From JAEZDP01 sp964430855 (GTDB taxonomy: Bacteria > Acidobacteriota > Vicinamibacteria > Vicinamibacterales > Vicinamibacteraceae), in NCBI GenBank assembly GCA_964430855.1, contig CAYSHC010000058.1, positions 1 to 23,901 of the forward strand: a stretch of 23,901 nt of DNA. The letters are read 5' to 3'. The first letter of the stretch is position 1; every line of letters begins with the position of its first letter. The position numbers and the translations under genes were made by a program. Below, piece after piece: positions 8,304 to 16,572 of the stretch. The notes below the pieces were generated by a model, which ran no database searches, had not been told where the DNA came from, and saw only the letters and a program-made list of their open reading frames with translations.

Positions 8304-9088
8304 AGACCGCGCAGCGTGAAGTCGCCGTGGTCGAAGTCGACCGTGTAGCCGACCGTCATGCGGCGGTAGCCGGCGTTCACGCCGATATTGTTCGTGAGGT
8401 TCACCGTCCCGTAGATGTCGAGTTCGTAGAACTTGCCGTCGTAGTCGCGCGACTCGCTCTCGGGGATGGCAAAGCCCGTGAACTCGCCGGTGACGGCGAG
8501 GTTCGGCAGCAGGTAGCCGCGCCCGATGAGCCCCAGCGTCGGGATGGGCGCACGCGCCCGCGCGAACTCGGAGTTGACGGGCGAGTCGAGGTGCACGCGC
8601 GCGTCGGTGACCTTGGCGTCGACGATGAAGCCCAGGAACCCGCGGTCGCGGTAGATGAAGTCGTATTCGTAACCGATTCGGTACGCTTTCCAGCTGAAGT
8701 CGGTCTGCACCGGCAGGCCCACCTGGTAGAGGAGGCCGTTGAACACGATCGGGCGCTGGAGCACCGTGTCGGACGTGTACTCGATCGGCGTGTAGCTGAA
8801 GCGGAACTTGTGCTTCCGCGCCGGCCGCAGCACCAGGCGGAAGTCGCGGAAGCGCGACTTCTCGATGCCGAGATCCTCGACGGCGTCGATGAGCGTCCCC
8901 GGGATCTCGAACTGCTCGCTGCTGAAGACCACATCCGGCGTCGGATTCCAGATCCCGAACGTCACCTCCACGTGGTAGCGCTCGCCCGTCGCCGGGTCGG
9001 GGGCACCGTACTGCGCCGAGGCGAGGGCCGGCGTGCCGAGCAGCCCGAGCGCGAGCAGGATACGAAGAGACACACGTCGCGTGCGCAT
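8276..9088 (-). CDS. Predicted outer-membrane beta-barrel protein
   Basis: A 270-residue protein with a clear Sec signal peptide: Arg-rich start, hydrophobic ILLALGLLGTPAL, then ASA before Gln, with cleavage near residue 26. The mature part is rich in alternating hydrophobic and aromatic strands (KHKFRFSYTPIEYT, YRIGYEYDFIYRD, FTLRGLYLSGVVRF). It ends in Phe, the usual terminal residue recognised by the BAM outer-membrane insertion machinery. No enzymatic motif was seen. Small 8- to 12-stranded outer-membrane proteins look like this, but the function is unknown. It is transcribed toward the large membrane-protein gene and overlaps its last 28 bases. The upstream region (9089-9214) is shared with the oppositely oriented ABC transporter promoter. 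The start ATG at 9088 has only a weak ribosome site. Confidence 0.75.
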   Translation of the reverse strand: MRTRRVSLRILLALGLLGTPALASAQYGAPDPATGERYHVEVTFGIWNPTPDVVFSSEQFEIPGTLIDAVEDLGIEKSRFRDFRLVLRPARKHKFRFSYTPIEYTSDTVLQRPIVFNGLLYQVGLPVQTDFSWKAYRIGYEYDFIYRDRGFLGFIVDAKVTDARVHLDSPVNSEFARARAPIPTLGLIGRGYLLPNLAVTGEFTGFAIPESESRDYDGKFYELDIYGTVNLTNNIGVNAGYRRMTVGYTVDFDHGDFTLRGLYLSGVVRF

Positions 9089-9214
9089 AAAGGTCCGTCA
9101 GATCCCCGGGATGTTGGTGTTCAGGGCGGCCGGCGGCGTCGCGACGACACAACCCGGCCTGGCGCAACCGCTGGGAAGGATGCGCGCACGACGATACCAC
9201 AGGAGGGCGCTCGC

Positions 9215-9220
9215 TATACT
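9215..9220 (+). promoter_or_regulatory. -10 box TATACT of the ABC exporter operon, probable leaderless start
   Basis: TATACT matches the bacterial -10 consensus at five of six positions. With the usual spacing, transcription would start at about 9227, which is the first base of the GTG start codon. No Shine-Dalgarno sequence separates the box from the GTG, and no good -35 hexamer was seen about 17 bases upstream. The pattern fits a leaderless mRNA, but this is a reading of sequence only. Confidence 0.5.
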
Positions 9221-9226
9221 GGGCAG

Positions 9227-10981
9227 GTGCGCGCCGCACTCGCCAGGCTCCTGCCGTATGTGCTCCGCTACCGGCGCGACGTGTCCATCGGCCTCGCCGC
9301 CTGCTTGGTCAGCAACGGGTTCGCGCTCACGACACCGTGGCTGCTGAAGTACGCCGTCGACGACCTGACGGCCGAGGTCACCCGCGCCAAGCTCGCGGCC
9401 TACGCGGGCGCCGTCCTGCTGCTGGTCGCCATCGGCGGCATCTTCCGGTTCACCATGCGCCGGCTGATCGTCGGGGCGTCGCGCGAGATCGAGTACGACC
9501 TGCGCAACGACTTCTTCGCGCATCTCCAGCGGTTCGCGCGCGAGTACTACGACCGCGCCCGCACCGGCGACCTGATGTCCCGCGCCACGGCCGACCTCGG
9601 CGCGGTGCGCATGATGGTCGGGCCGGCCGCCATGTACGCCGTCTCGACGGCCGTGCAGGCCAGCGTCGCGCTGACGCTGATGATCTCGCTCAACGCGCGC
9701 CTGACGTTCACGCTCGTCGTCGGCCTGCCGCTGCTGTCGCTGATGGTCAAGTACTTCGGCGCCGCCATCCATCGCCGTTTCGAGCGCATCCAGGCGCAGC
9801 TGTCGGAGATCAGCGCCATCGCGCAGGAGTCGCTGGCCGGCGTCCGCGTCGTCCGCGCCTACGGGCAGGAGGACGCCGAGCGGGCGAAGTTCCACGCCGC
9901 CAACGAGGAGTACGTGCAGCGCAACCGGCGGCTCATCCTGCTCCAGGCCTGCTTCTACCCGCTGATGACGTTCGGCTTCGGCCTCGCCATCGCCGGGTTC
10001 CTGTGGCTCGGCAGCCGCGAGGTGATTCTCGGCCGGCTGACGCTCGGCGAGTTCGTGGCGTTCCACGGCTACCTCGCGCAGCTCGCCTGGCCGCTCGTCG
10101 CGTTCGGCTGGGTCACCAACCTCGTCCAGCGCGGCATGGCCTCGTGGCTCCGCCTGCTCGAGGTCTTCGACACCGCGCCGACGATCGTCGACGCACCGGA
10201 CGCGGCGCCGCTGCCGGAGCCCATCCGCGGCGCGCTGTCATTCCGTAACCTGACGTTTTCCTATGGCGGCGCGCCCGTGCTGCACGACGTGTCCATCGAG
10301 GTGCCGGCGGGATCGACGCTGGCCATCGTGGGCCCGACGGGCGCCGGCAAGTCGACGCTCGTCCAGCTGCTGACGCGCGTCTACGACCCGCCGCCCGGCA
10401 CCGTGTTCCTCGACGGCCACGACGTCCGCACGGTGCCGCTCGCGCAGCTGCGCCGGGCCGTCGCGATGGTGCCGCAGGAGACGTTCCTGTTCAGCACGAC
10501 GCTGGCCGCCAACATCGCGTTCGGCCTGCCGCCGCTGCCCGAGGACGAGCTGCGCCGCCGGGTCGAGGCCGCCGCACGGCAGGCACGGCTCGACAAGGAC
10601 GTCGAGCAGTTCGCGCACGGCTACGACACCCGCGTCGGCGAGCGCGGCATCTCGCTCTCGGGCGGCCAGAAGCAGCGCACCGCCATCGCGCGCGCGCTGG
10701 TGCTCGACGCGCCCGTCCTGGTGCTCGACGACGCGCTGTCGGCGGTGGACACCTATACGGAAGAGGAGATCCTGGCACGGCTGCGCGAGGCCACCGCGTC
10801 GCGCACCGCCATCATCGTCGCGCACCGCATCACCGCCGTCCGCCACGCCGACCAGATCGTCGTCCTCGACGCGGGACGCGTGGTCGAACGCGGCACCCAC
10901 GAGGAACTGGCCGCGGCCGGCGGCCCCTACAGCGAGCTGGTCCGTCAGCAGCAGCTCGAGGAAGAGCTGGCGGTGTCGTGA
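9227..10981 (+). CDS. ABC exporter half-transporter, subunit A (degenerate Walker B)
   Basis: A 584-residue half-transporter with an N-terminal six-helix membrane domain (about residues 15-310) and a C-terminal ATPase domain. Walker A GPTGAGKST is at residues 369-377, the signature LSGGQ at 477-481, and the H-loop His at 533. The Walker B segment reads LVLDDAL: the catalytic Glu is replaced by Asp at residue 502. The GTG at 9227 is chosen because it gives the normal family length and follows a TATACT box. The frame is open to 8261, but that extension is antisense to the beta-barrel gene. The stop overlaps the next exporter gene by 4 bases (GTGA), so the two are coupled. With its partner it should export an unidentified, probably lipophilic or drug-like, substrate across the inner membrane, like MdlAB, BmrCD or TM287/288. 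Confidence 0.9.
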   Translation: MRAALARLLPYVLRYRRDVSIGLAACLVSNGFALTTPWLLKYAVDDLTAEVTRAKLAAYAGAVLLLVAIGGIFRFTMRRLIVGASREIEYDLRNDFFAHLQRFAREYYDRARTGDLMSRATADLGAVRMMVGPAAMYAVSTAVQASVALTLMISLNARLTFTLVVGLPLLSLMVKYFGAAIHRRFERIQAQLSEISAIAQESLAGVRVVRAYGQEDAERAKFHAANEEYVQRNRRLILLQACFYPLMTFGFGLAIAGFLWLGSREVILGRLTLGEFVAFHGYLAQLAWPLVAFGWVTNLVQRGMASWLRLLEVFDTAPTIVDAPDAAPLPEPIRGALSFRNLTFSYGGAPVLHDVSIEVPAGSTLAIVGPTGAGKSTLVQLLTRVYDPPPGTVFLDGHDVRTVPLAQLRRAVAMVPQETFLFSTTLAANIAFGLPPLPEDELRRRVEAAARQARLDKDVEQFAHGYDTRVGERGISLSGGQKQRTAIARALVLDAPVLVLDDALSAVDTYTEEEILARLREATASRTAIIVAHRITAVRHADQIVVLDAGRVVERGTHEELAAAGGPYSELVRQQQLEEELAVS

Positions 10982-12957
10982 CCACGGCCGACGAGGAGGT
11001 CCTCGGCAAGGCCTACGACAGCCGCCTGATGCGGCGGCTGCTGACCTACCTGCGCCCGTACTGGGCCCGCGCCGTGCTGGCGCTCGTGGCCATCGTCGCC
11101 GGCGTCGGCTTCCAGCTGGCGCAGCCGTACCTCATCCGCGTGGCCATCGACGGGTACATCGCACCGGGCGACCTCGCCGGCGTCCGCACGGTCGCGCTGC
11201 TGTACGTCGCCACGCTGGCCGGGGCGTTTGCCGCCGAGTTCCTCCAGACGACCACGCTGCAGATGCTCGGGCAGCGGATCATGTACGACATGCGCCGCCA
11301 GGTGTTCGACCACCTCCAGCGGCTCGACCTCGCCTTCTACGACAGAAATCCCGTCGGCCGCCTGATGACGCGCGTCACGAGCGACGTCGATGCGATCAAC
11401 GACCTGTTCACGTCGGGTGTCGTGTCGGTCTTCGGCGACGTGCTGTCGCTGGCCGGCATCACCGTCGTGCTGTTCGCCCTCGACTGGCGCCTCGCCCTCC
11501 TGACGCTCGGCGTGCTTCCGCTGATCGTGCTCGTGACGCAGTGGTTCCGGCGGAACGTGCGCGAGTCGTACCGGGAGGTGCGGGGATGGGTCGCGCGGCT
11601 GAACGCGTTCCTCCAGGAAAACCTCACGGGCATGAGCACCGTGCAGATCTTCCAGCGCGAGGCGCGCAGCTTCGAGGAGTTCGACGCGGTCAACCGCGGA
11701 CACCGCGACGCGAACATCCGCTCGATCTTCTACTACGCCGTCTTCTACCCGGCCATCGAGCTCGTCGGCGCGCTGTCGACGGCCCTCATCATCTGGTGGG
11801 GCGGCTCGTGGGTACTCGAGGGCACGCTGACGATCGGGACGATGGTGGCGTTCCTCCAGTACGGCCAGCGCTTTTTCAGGCCCATCTCCGACATGTCGGA
11901 GAAGTTCAACCTGCTCCAGGCGGCGATGGCCTCGTCCGAGCGCCTGTTCGGCCTGCTCGACACGCCGTACACGATCGGCAGCTCGGCGACGGAGGGCGAT
12001 CCCGACCGCCGGGCCGACGCCGCCACCGCGGTGCCCGCCCCGCGCGCGACGGGCCCCGGGCGCATCGCATTCGAGCACGTCCACTTTGCCTACGTTCCCG
12101 GCACCGACGTGCTGCGCGACGTCTCGTTCGTCGTCGAGCCGGGGCAGCGCATCGGCATCGTGGGCGCGACCGGCTCGGGCAAGTCCACGCTGATCAACCT
12201 CCTGCTGCGCTTCTACGACGTGACGAAGGGGCGCATCACGATCGACGGCCGCGACATCCGCGAGATGCCGCTCGCGACGCTCCGCAGCCACTTCGCGCTG
12301 GTGCTCCAGGACGTCTACCTGTTCTCCGGGACGATCGGGGGGAACATCCGTCTCGGCCGCGCCGATATCTCCGACGAGGCGGTCCGCCGGGCGGCGCGTG
12401 CCGTCCATGCCGACGAGTTCATCTCGGCGCTGCCCCAGGGCTATGACACGCCCGTCGCCGAGCGCGGGGCCACGCTTTCGGTGGGACAGAAGCAGCTGCT
12501 GTCGTTTGCCCGCGCGCTGGCGTTCAACCCCCAGGTGCTCATCCTCGACGAGGCGACGTCGTCGGTCGACAGCGAGACCGAGCTGCTGATCAGGGACGCG
12601 CTGCGCGTGCTGATGCGTGGCCGGACGACACTGGCGATCGCCCACCGGCTGTCGACGGTGCAGGACATGGACCAGATTCTCGTGCTGCACAAGGGCGAGG
12701 TCCGGGAAGCGGGGACGCACCAGGAACTGCTCGCGCGACGCGGCATCTACCATCGGCTCTACCAGCTGCAGTTCCCGGGCGCGGTCGCGGCGCCGGCCGG
12801 CGGTGGCGCGGCGGGTCCGGGTGGATCGGCGGAAGGCCGACGGCCGGGCGACGGCGGGGGGGCGGGCCGCGTCGGCGCCGACGAGACGGAGCGTGCGCGG
12901 CGCGAGGCCGAGGAACTCGCCCGGCACACATCGCCATACGTCGAGCCGGCGGAGTAG
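10978..12957 (+). CDS. ABC exporter half-transporter, subunit B (canonical Walker B, altered signature)
   Basis: A 659-residue half-transporter starting at a GTG that overlaps the stop of subunit A (GTGA). The membrane domain spans about residues 15-330. The ATPase domain has Walker A GATGSGKST at 396-404, signature LSVGQ at 500-504 (second Gly replaced by Val at 502), Walker B LILDEATSS with the catalytic Glu at 525, and the H-loop His at 556. The altered signature complements the altered Walker B of subunit A: pairing the two gives one competent and one degenerate ATP site, as in heterodimeric exporters. An extra loop of about 20 residues (after SSATEGDPDRRAD) precedes the ATPase domain. 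The last ~60 residues are a Gly/Ala-rich then charged tail not usual for the family. The substrate cannot be inferred. Confidence 0.9.
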   Translation: MTTADEEVLGKAYDSRLMRRLLTYLRPYWARAVLALVAIVAGVGFQLAQPYLIRVAIDGYIAPGDLAGVRTVALLYVATLAGAFAAEFLQTTTLQMLGQRIMYDMRRQVFDHLQRLDLAFYDRNPVGRLMTRVTSDVDAINDLFTSGVVSVFGDVLSLAGITVVLFALDWRLALLTLGVLPLIVLVTQWFRRNVRESYREVRGWVARLNAFLQENLTGMSTVQIFQREARSFEEFDAVNRGHRDANIRSIFYYAVFYPAIELVGALSTALIIWWGGSWVLEGTLTIGTMVAFLQYGQRFFRPISDMSEKFNLLQAAMASSERLFGLLDTPYTIGSSATEGDPDRRADAATAVPAPRATGPGRIAFEHVHFAYVPGTDVLRDVSFVVEPGQRIGIVGATGSGKSTLINLLLRFYDVTKGRITIDGRDIREMPLATLRSHFALVLQDVYLFSGTIGGNIRLGRADISDEAVRRAARAVHADEFISALPQGYDTPVAERGATLSVGQKQLLSFARALAFNPQVLILDEATSSVDSETELLIRDALRVLMRGRTTLAIAHRLSTVQDMDQILVLHKGEVREAGTHQELLARRGIYHRLYQLQFPGAVAAPAGGGAAGPGGSAEGRRPGDGGGAGRVGADETERARREAEELARHTSPYVEPAE

Positions 12958-12965
12958 GTCTGCGG

Positions 12966-12971
12966 TACCCT
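12966..12971 (+). promoter_or_regulatory. -10-like box TACCCT before hldD
   Basis: TACCCT fits the TANNNT core, and its predicted start site falls within a base or two of the hldD ATG at 12979. The box lies in the 21-base gap after the ABC gene stop codon, and no Shine-Dalgarno sequence is present before hldD. It may give hldD its own, leaderless transcript in addition to read-through from the exporter genes. No -35 element was seen. Confidence 0.35.
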
Positions 12972-12978
12972 TGCCGGC

Positions 12979-13968
12979 ATGGTCGACCTGTGTTCCGCGC
13001 GCGTGCTCGTCACCGGGGGCGCCGGCTTCATTGGATCCGCGCTCGTGTGGGCGCTCAACATGCGTGGCTGCGACCGCATCGTCGTGGCCGACTTCCTCGG
13101 CACCGACGACAAGTGGCGCAACCTCGTGCCGCTCCGCTTCGAGGACTACGTCGAGGCCGACGCGCTGCTCGACCAGCTCGAGGCGGGCACCCTCGGCCGC
13201 TTCGACCTCGTGCTGCACATGGGCGCGTGCTCGTCCACCACGGAGCGCGATGCAGCCTACCTGCTGCGCAACAACTACGCGTTCACGCGAAGGCTGTGCA
13301 CGTGGTGCGTCGGAGCTGATGCGCGCTTCGTCTACGCGTCGTCAGCGGCCACGTACGGCGACGGCGGGGCCGGGATGGAAGACGGCGTGCAGCGGTTGTC
13401 GGCGTTGCGCCCGCTGAACATGTACGGGTACTCGAAGCACCTCTTCGACCTCTGGGCCGCGCGCCAGGGGCTGTTCCCGAAGATCGTCGGCCTGAAGTTC
13501 TTCAACGTGTTCGGCCCGAACGAGGGACACAAGGGCGACATGCGCTCGGTCGTCCACAAGGCGTGGGGACAGATCCGCGAGACCGGCCGCGTGCAGCTGT
13601 TCCGGAGCCACAGGGACGGCATCGCCGACGGGCACCAGCGGCGCGACTTCGTCTACGTGAAGGACGCCGTGGCCATGGCGCTCGCGCTCGCCGAAGGCGG
13701 GCACGGCGGGCTGTTCAACATCGGCTCGGGACGCGCGCATACGTGGATCGACCTCGTCACGCCGATCTTCGGCGCGCTGAACCTGCCCGTGCAGATCGAC
13801 TTCGTGGACATGCCCGAGGCGCTGCGCGAGAAGTACCAGTACTTCACGCAGGCCGACCTCTCGCGCCTGCGCGCGACGGGCTACGACAAGCCGCCGACGC
13901 CGCTGGCCGAAGCGGTGTGGGAGTACGTGACGCACTACCTCGCCCACGACCGCCGTCTCGGCGACTAG
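12979..13968 (+). CDS. hldD: ADP-L-glycero-D-manno-heptose 6-epimerase
   Basis: A 329-residue short-chain dehydrogenase/reductase of the heptose epimerase family. It converts ADP-D-glycero-D-manno-heptose to the L,D form used for the lipopolysaccharide inner core in the cytoplasm. Visible are the nucleotide-binding TGGAGFIGS near the N-terminus, HMGACSSTTERD (family-specific), the catalytic Tyr149 and Lys153 in MYGYSKH, FFNVFGPNE followed by HKGDMRSVV, and a KYQYFTQAD C-terminal motif. The usual Tyr in NEYHKGDM is Gly here. Length and motif order are normal, so the call is firm. The gene implies that the organism makes heptose-containing LPS or a similar glycan. It follows the two exporter genes on the same strand and converges, 12 bases apart, on the methyltransferase gene. 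Confidence 0.95.
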   Translation: MVDLCSARVLVTGGAGFIGSALVWALNMRGCDRIVVADFLGTDDKWRNLVPLRFEDYVEADALLDQLEAGTLGRFDLVLHMGACSSTTERDAAYLLRNNYAFTRRLCTWCVGADARFVYASSAATYGDGGAGMEDGVQRLSALRPLNMYGYSKHLFDLWAARQGLFPKIVGLKFFNVFGPNEGHKGDMRSVVHKAWGQIRETGRVQLFRSHRDGIADGHQRRDFVYVKDAVAMALALAEGGHGGLFNIGSGRAHTWIDLVTPIFGALNLPVQIDFVDMPEALREKYQYFTQADLSRLRATGYDKPPTPLAEAVWEYVTHYLAHDRRLGD

Positions 13969-13980
13969 GCGGACGCGCCG

Positions 13981-14721
13981 CTACGCGCGGGCGAGCAGCA
14001 GCAGCGAGCTGCCGACGGGCATGTCGACGTGGCGCAGGAGTGCTGCCTCGACCCGCAGGACGCCGGTGAGCGCGGCGTTGACGGGCGCCACGGGCAGGGT
14101 GATCTCGCCGTGTGCCTCGCTGGCCGGCTTCAATCCGCGCCACCGCTGGAGCGTGCGGGTGACCAGCATGATGGGGAACAGCGACAGGTTGGTGAAGGTC
14201 AGGCGACGCACCGTGAAGCCCGCGCGCTCGAGCAGGCCGCGCAGCTCGGCGCGGCCGTAGCGGTGCGCCTCCTCGGCCAGCACCGAGTGGTCGCCCCTGA
14301 GCAGCTCGAGCGCCGCGACCGTCATCACCAGGTGCCCGCCGGGACGCAGCACGCGGCGGTACTCCCTGAGCACTGCCAGCGCGACGTCGGGCGGCACGCA
14401 CTGGAGCACGTCAAAGCACGTGACCACGTCGAACGACGCGTCGGCATACGGCAGGTGCGTGATGCTCGCGCGCGCCAGCCGCCTGTGCCCCTGGGCGTGC
14501 GCGAACTGAAGGCCACGCCAGGTGAGGTCCATGCCGAACGCCGTGCCGTGCCGGGCGAGGGCCGGCAGGTTCACGCCCGTGCCGCACCCGCAGTCGAGCA
14601 GCCGCAGGTCGCCGCGTCCTCCGGCCGCGCGGTCCAGCATCGGCCTGACGAAGGCGCGGAAGCCGCGGAACCAGAAGTGATCGCGCTCGGCGCGATGGGT
14701 GGCTTCGAGCAGGAGGTCCAT
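13981..14721 (-). CDS. Class I SAM-dependent methyltransferase
   Basis: A 246-residue Rossmann-fold methyltransferase. Motif I LLDCGCGTGVN is at residues 41-51, the acidic residue ending strand beta-2 is in AFGMDLTWRG, SFDVVTCFDVLQCV gives motif II, and YRRVLRPGGHLVMTV gives motif III, the Methyltransf_11/UbiE-like pattern. An N-terminal ERDHFWFRGFR segment resembles that of other small-molecule methyltransferases. The substrate is not evident. It is the last gene of the long minus-strand run, 8 bases after the stop of the 3D-domain gene, so it is probably cotranscribed with thiL and rny. Its 3' end faces hldD only 12 bases away. Confidence 0.85.
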   Translation of the reverse strand: MDLLLEATHRAERDHFWFRGFRAFVRPMLDRAAGGRGDLRLLDCGCGTGVNLPALARHGTAFGMDLTWRGLQFAHAQGHRRLARASITHLPYADASFDVVTCFDVLQCVPPDVALAVLREYRRVLRPGGHLVMTVAALELLRGDHSVLAEEAHRYGRAELRGLLERAGFTVRRLTFTNLSLFPIMLVTRTLQRWRGLKPASEAHGEITLPVAPVNAALTGVLRVEAALLRHVDMPVGSSLLLLARA

Positions 14722-14729
14722 GCAGCGCG

Positions 14730-15479
14730 CTAGCGGGGCGGGGGCTCGCCCTCGTGCGTCTCGCCGGGCGTGCCGGACGCATCAGGCGTCTGAGGCACCG
14801 GCGCGTTGCCCGCCGGCTGCGCGGGGGGCGCGTCGTCGGGAGGCGTGTCACCGGATGGCGCGGGCGTCGTCCCGGGAGCCGGCGCGTCAGGCTTGCTGCC
14901 GGCGTCTGGCGCCGGGGCGGGCGTGGCGGGCGGCCGGGTTTCGAGGTCGCGCTCGCGCCGCTGGAACTCCGGCGCGACGCGTTCGGGAGTGCTGACGCGT
15001 GGGTTCCAGCCGAGGCGCAGCACGTTGATGGTCAGCGTGCGCCGCCCGAAGGCGAGCGCCTCGTTGCAGTTCCACATGTAGATGTCGATCTGCCGTCCCC
15101 GCACCTTCGGCCCGGTGTCCATGATCGTGTAGATGCCGTCGTACCGGGGCCCGAGCGACTCCACCTGAATCACCGACCCCACGGGCAGGAGGGCGGGGTC
15201 GGCCGCGGCGATGCCCGTACGGATGGCCGTGCCCGACGCCGTCGTCGTGCCCTTGCAGTACGCCGTCGCGCGGAAGCGCAGACGCACACCGGGCGCAGGT
15301 GATGCGACGTCCTCGGGATCGGGGATGCCGGGCGCGGCGACCGGGTCGTCGCCCCCGCGCCGCAATGCATGCGACAGGTACTCCGAGTCGAGGATCGGGC
15401 TCTCGTAGAGCATCACGAACCCGAGCGCGGCGCCCGCGAGCACCACGAGGCGGCGCTGCAGCGATCGGCTGAGCAGCAT
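14730..15479 (-). CDS. 3D (Asp-Asp-Asp) domain cell-wall protein with Pro-rich tail
   Basis: A 249-residue protein with three regions. An N-terminal signal anchor (RRLVVLAGAALGFVMLY) is followed by a 3D domain at about residues 70-165, with FRATAYCKG (Cys75), GIAAADPALLPVGS, YTIMDTGPKVRG and QIDIYMWNCNEAL, which carry the conserved Asp residues of the family. The tail of about 65 residues is almost all Pro, Ala, Gly, Thr, Asp and Glu. The 3D domain is a double-psi barrel related to MltA and RlpA and is usually found in peptidoglycan-active proteins, so a murein hydrolase or binding role in the envelope is likely but unproven. Its ATG shares one base with the thiL stop (TGATG), so translation is coupled. 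The Pro-rich tail may span the periplasm or be a low-complexity linker. Confidence 0.82.
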   Translation of the reverse strand: MLLSRSLQRRLVVLAGAALGFVMLYESPILDSEYLSHALRRGGDDPVAAPGIPDPEDVASPAPGVRLRFRATAYCKGTTTASGTAIRTGIAAADPALLPVGSVIQVESLGPRYDGIYTIMDTGPKVRGRQIDIYMWNCNEALAFGRRTLTINVLRLGWNPRVSTPERVAPEFQRRERDLETRPPATPAPAPDAGSKPDAPAPGTTPAPSGDTPPDDAPPAQPAGNAPVPQTPDASGTPGETHEGEPPPR

Positions 15480-16549
15480 CAGGTGTCGTCCGCGCCTCCT
15501 CCGCGGAAGTGCTCGTGCCCGGCAGGAAGCGGGGCCTCCGTGCCGTCGGCGTCCACGAGCACCAGGTCGGGCTCCCGCGTGCAGACGCCGATGCGTGTCA
15601 CGCCGGGCAGCCCGCGACGGCTGATGGCGTGCTGAAACGCGCGGCGTACACGACGGGGGACCGTGAACACGAGCTCGTAATCCTCGCCGCCCGCCAGCGC
15701 CAGGTGCCACGGGTCGGCTCCAGTGAGGGCCGCGGCCGCCGAAACGGCCGGATGCAACGGCAGCGCGGCCTTGTCGACGCGCACGCCCACGCCGCTGCCT
15801 GCCGCAATCTGTCGCAAGGCATCTGCCAGTCCGTCGCTCGTGTCCATGCAGGCCGACGCGGCGCGGTTGCGCGCCACCTGTACGCCGAGGGCGACACGCG
15901 CCTGCGGCGACCGGTAGCGTTCGACGGCCGACGCCCAGGGCTCGTCGGGCGGCGTGTCGAGCGCGCCCGGTCCGGACGCGCGCAGCCAGGCGAGCCCGGC
16001 CGCGGCGCCGCCGAGGTCGCCGCTGACGTAGAGTTCGTCGCCGGCCCGCGCACGGTTGCGGCGCAGCACGTGGCGAGCCTTCACGCTGCCGGTCAGCGTG
16101 ACGTCGACGACCAGCGCGGGTGCCCGCGAGACGTTGCCGCCGACAAGCGTCACCCCTGCCTTGCGTGCGGCGTCGAGCAGCCCGGTGAGTACGCCGTGCA
16201 GCCGCGTGCCGGACAGCGCAGGCGGCAGCCCGAGCGACAGCAGCGCCAGGCGCGGGGTCGCGCCCATCGCCGCGAGATCGCTCATGCTGACGTGCAGCGC
16301 ACGGGCACCCACGGCCTCGGGCGGCGTCCAGGCCCATCTGAAGTGGACGTCCTCGACCTGGACGTCCGTGGTCAGGACGTCCACGTGGTTGCGCACCGGC
16401 GCCACCACCGCCGCGTCGTCGCCGATGCCGGCGATGACGCCGTCGGCGGCCGGCAGGCAGCCGGCCGCGTCGCGTATCCAGCGGATGACGGCGTGCTCGC
16501 CGATGTCGGCGACGGTCGCCGTCGCGGCGTGGGGCCAGGGAGGGAACAT
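15479..16549 (-). CDS. thiL: Thiamine-monophosphate kinase
   Basis: A 356-residue ThiL, the ATP-dependent enzyme that phosphorylates thiamine monophosphate to thiamine diphosphate in the last step of cofactor synthesis. Motifs in order are GIGDDAAVV near residue 41, DVQVEDVHFR, MSDLAAMGATPRLAL, LVGGNVSR, MDTSDGLADAL and AGGEDYELVFT, all with the expected metal-binding acidic residues of the PurM/ThiL fold. The ATG at 16549 lies 23 bases after the rny stop. The frame is open further upstream, but that part is antisense to rny and is not coding. No Shine-Dalgarno sequence was seen. The next gene starts within its stop codon. No thi-box riboswitch or other thi gene is nearby. Confidence 0.93.
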   Translation of the reverse strand: MFPPWPHAATATVADIGEHAVIRWIRDAAGCLPAADGVIAGIGDDAAVVAPVRNHVDVLTTDVQVEDVHFRWAWTPPEAVGARALHVSMSDLAAMGATPRLALLSLGLPPALSGTRLHGVLTGLLDAARKAGVTLVGGNVSRAPALVVDVTLTGSVKARHVLRRNRARAGDELYVSGDLGGAAAGLAWLRASGPGALDTPPDEPWASAVERYRSPQARVALGVQVARNRAASACMDTSDGLADALRQIAAGSGVGVRVDKAALPLHPAVSAAAALTGADPWHLALAGGEDYELVFTVPRRVRRAFQHAISRRGLPGVTRIGVCTREPDLVLVDADGTEAPLPAGHEHFRGGGADDT

Positions 16550-16572
16550 GTGCGTGGCGTCGCGTGCGGGCG

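Noticed and set aside
10945..13218. A 757-codon open frame on the minus strand opposite the second ABC transporter
   Set aside because: It is Arg/Ala/Glu-rich, with no recognisable domain, and lies wholly antisense to a gene with complete ABC motifs. Long antisense frames are expected at this GC content.
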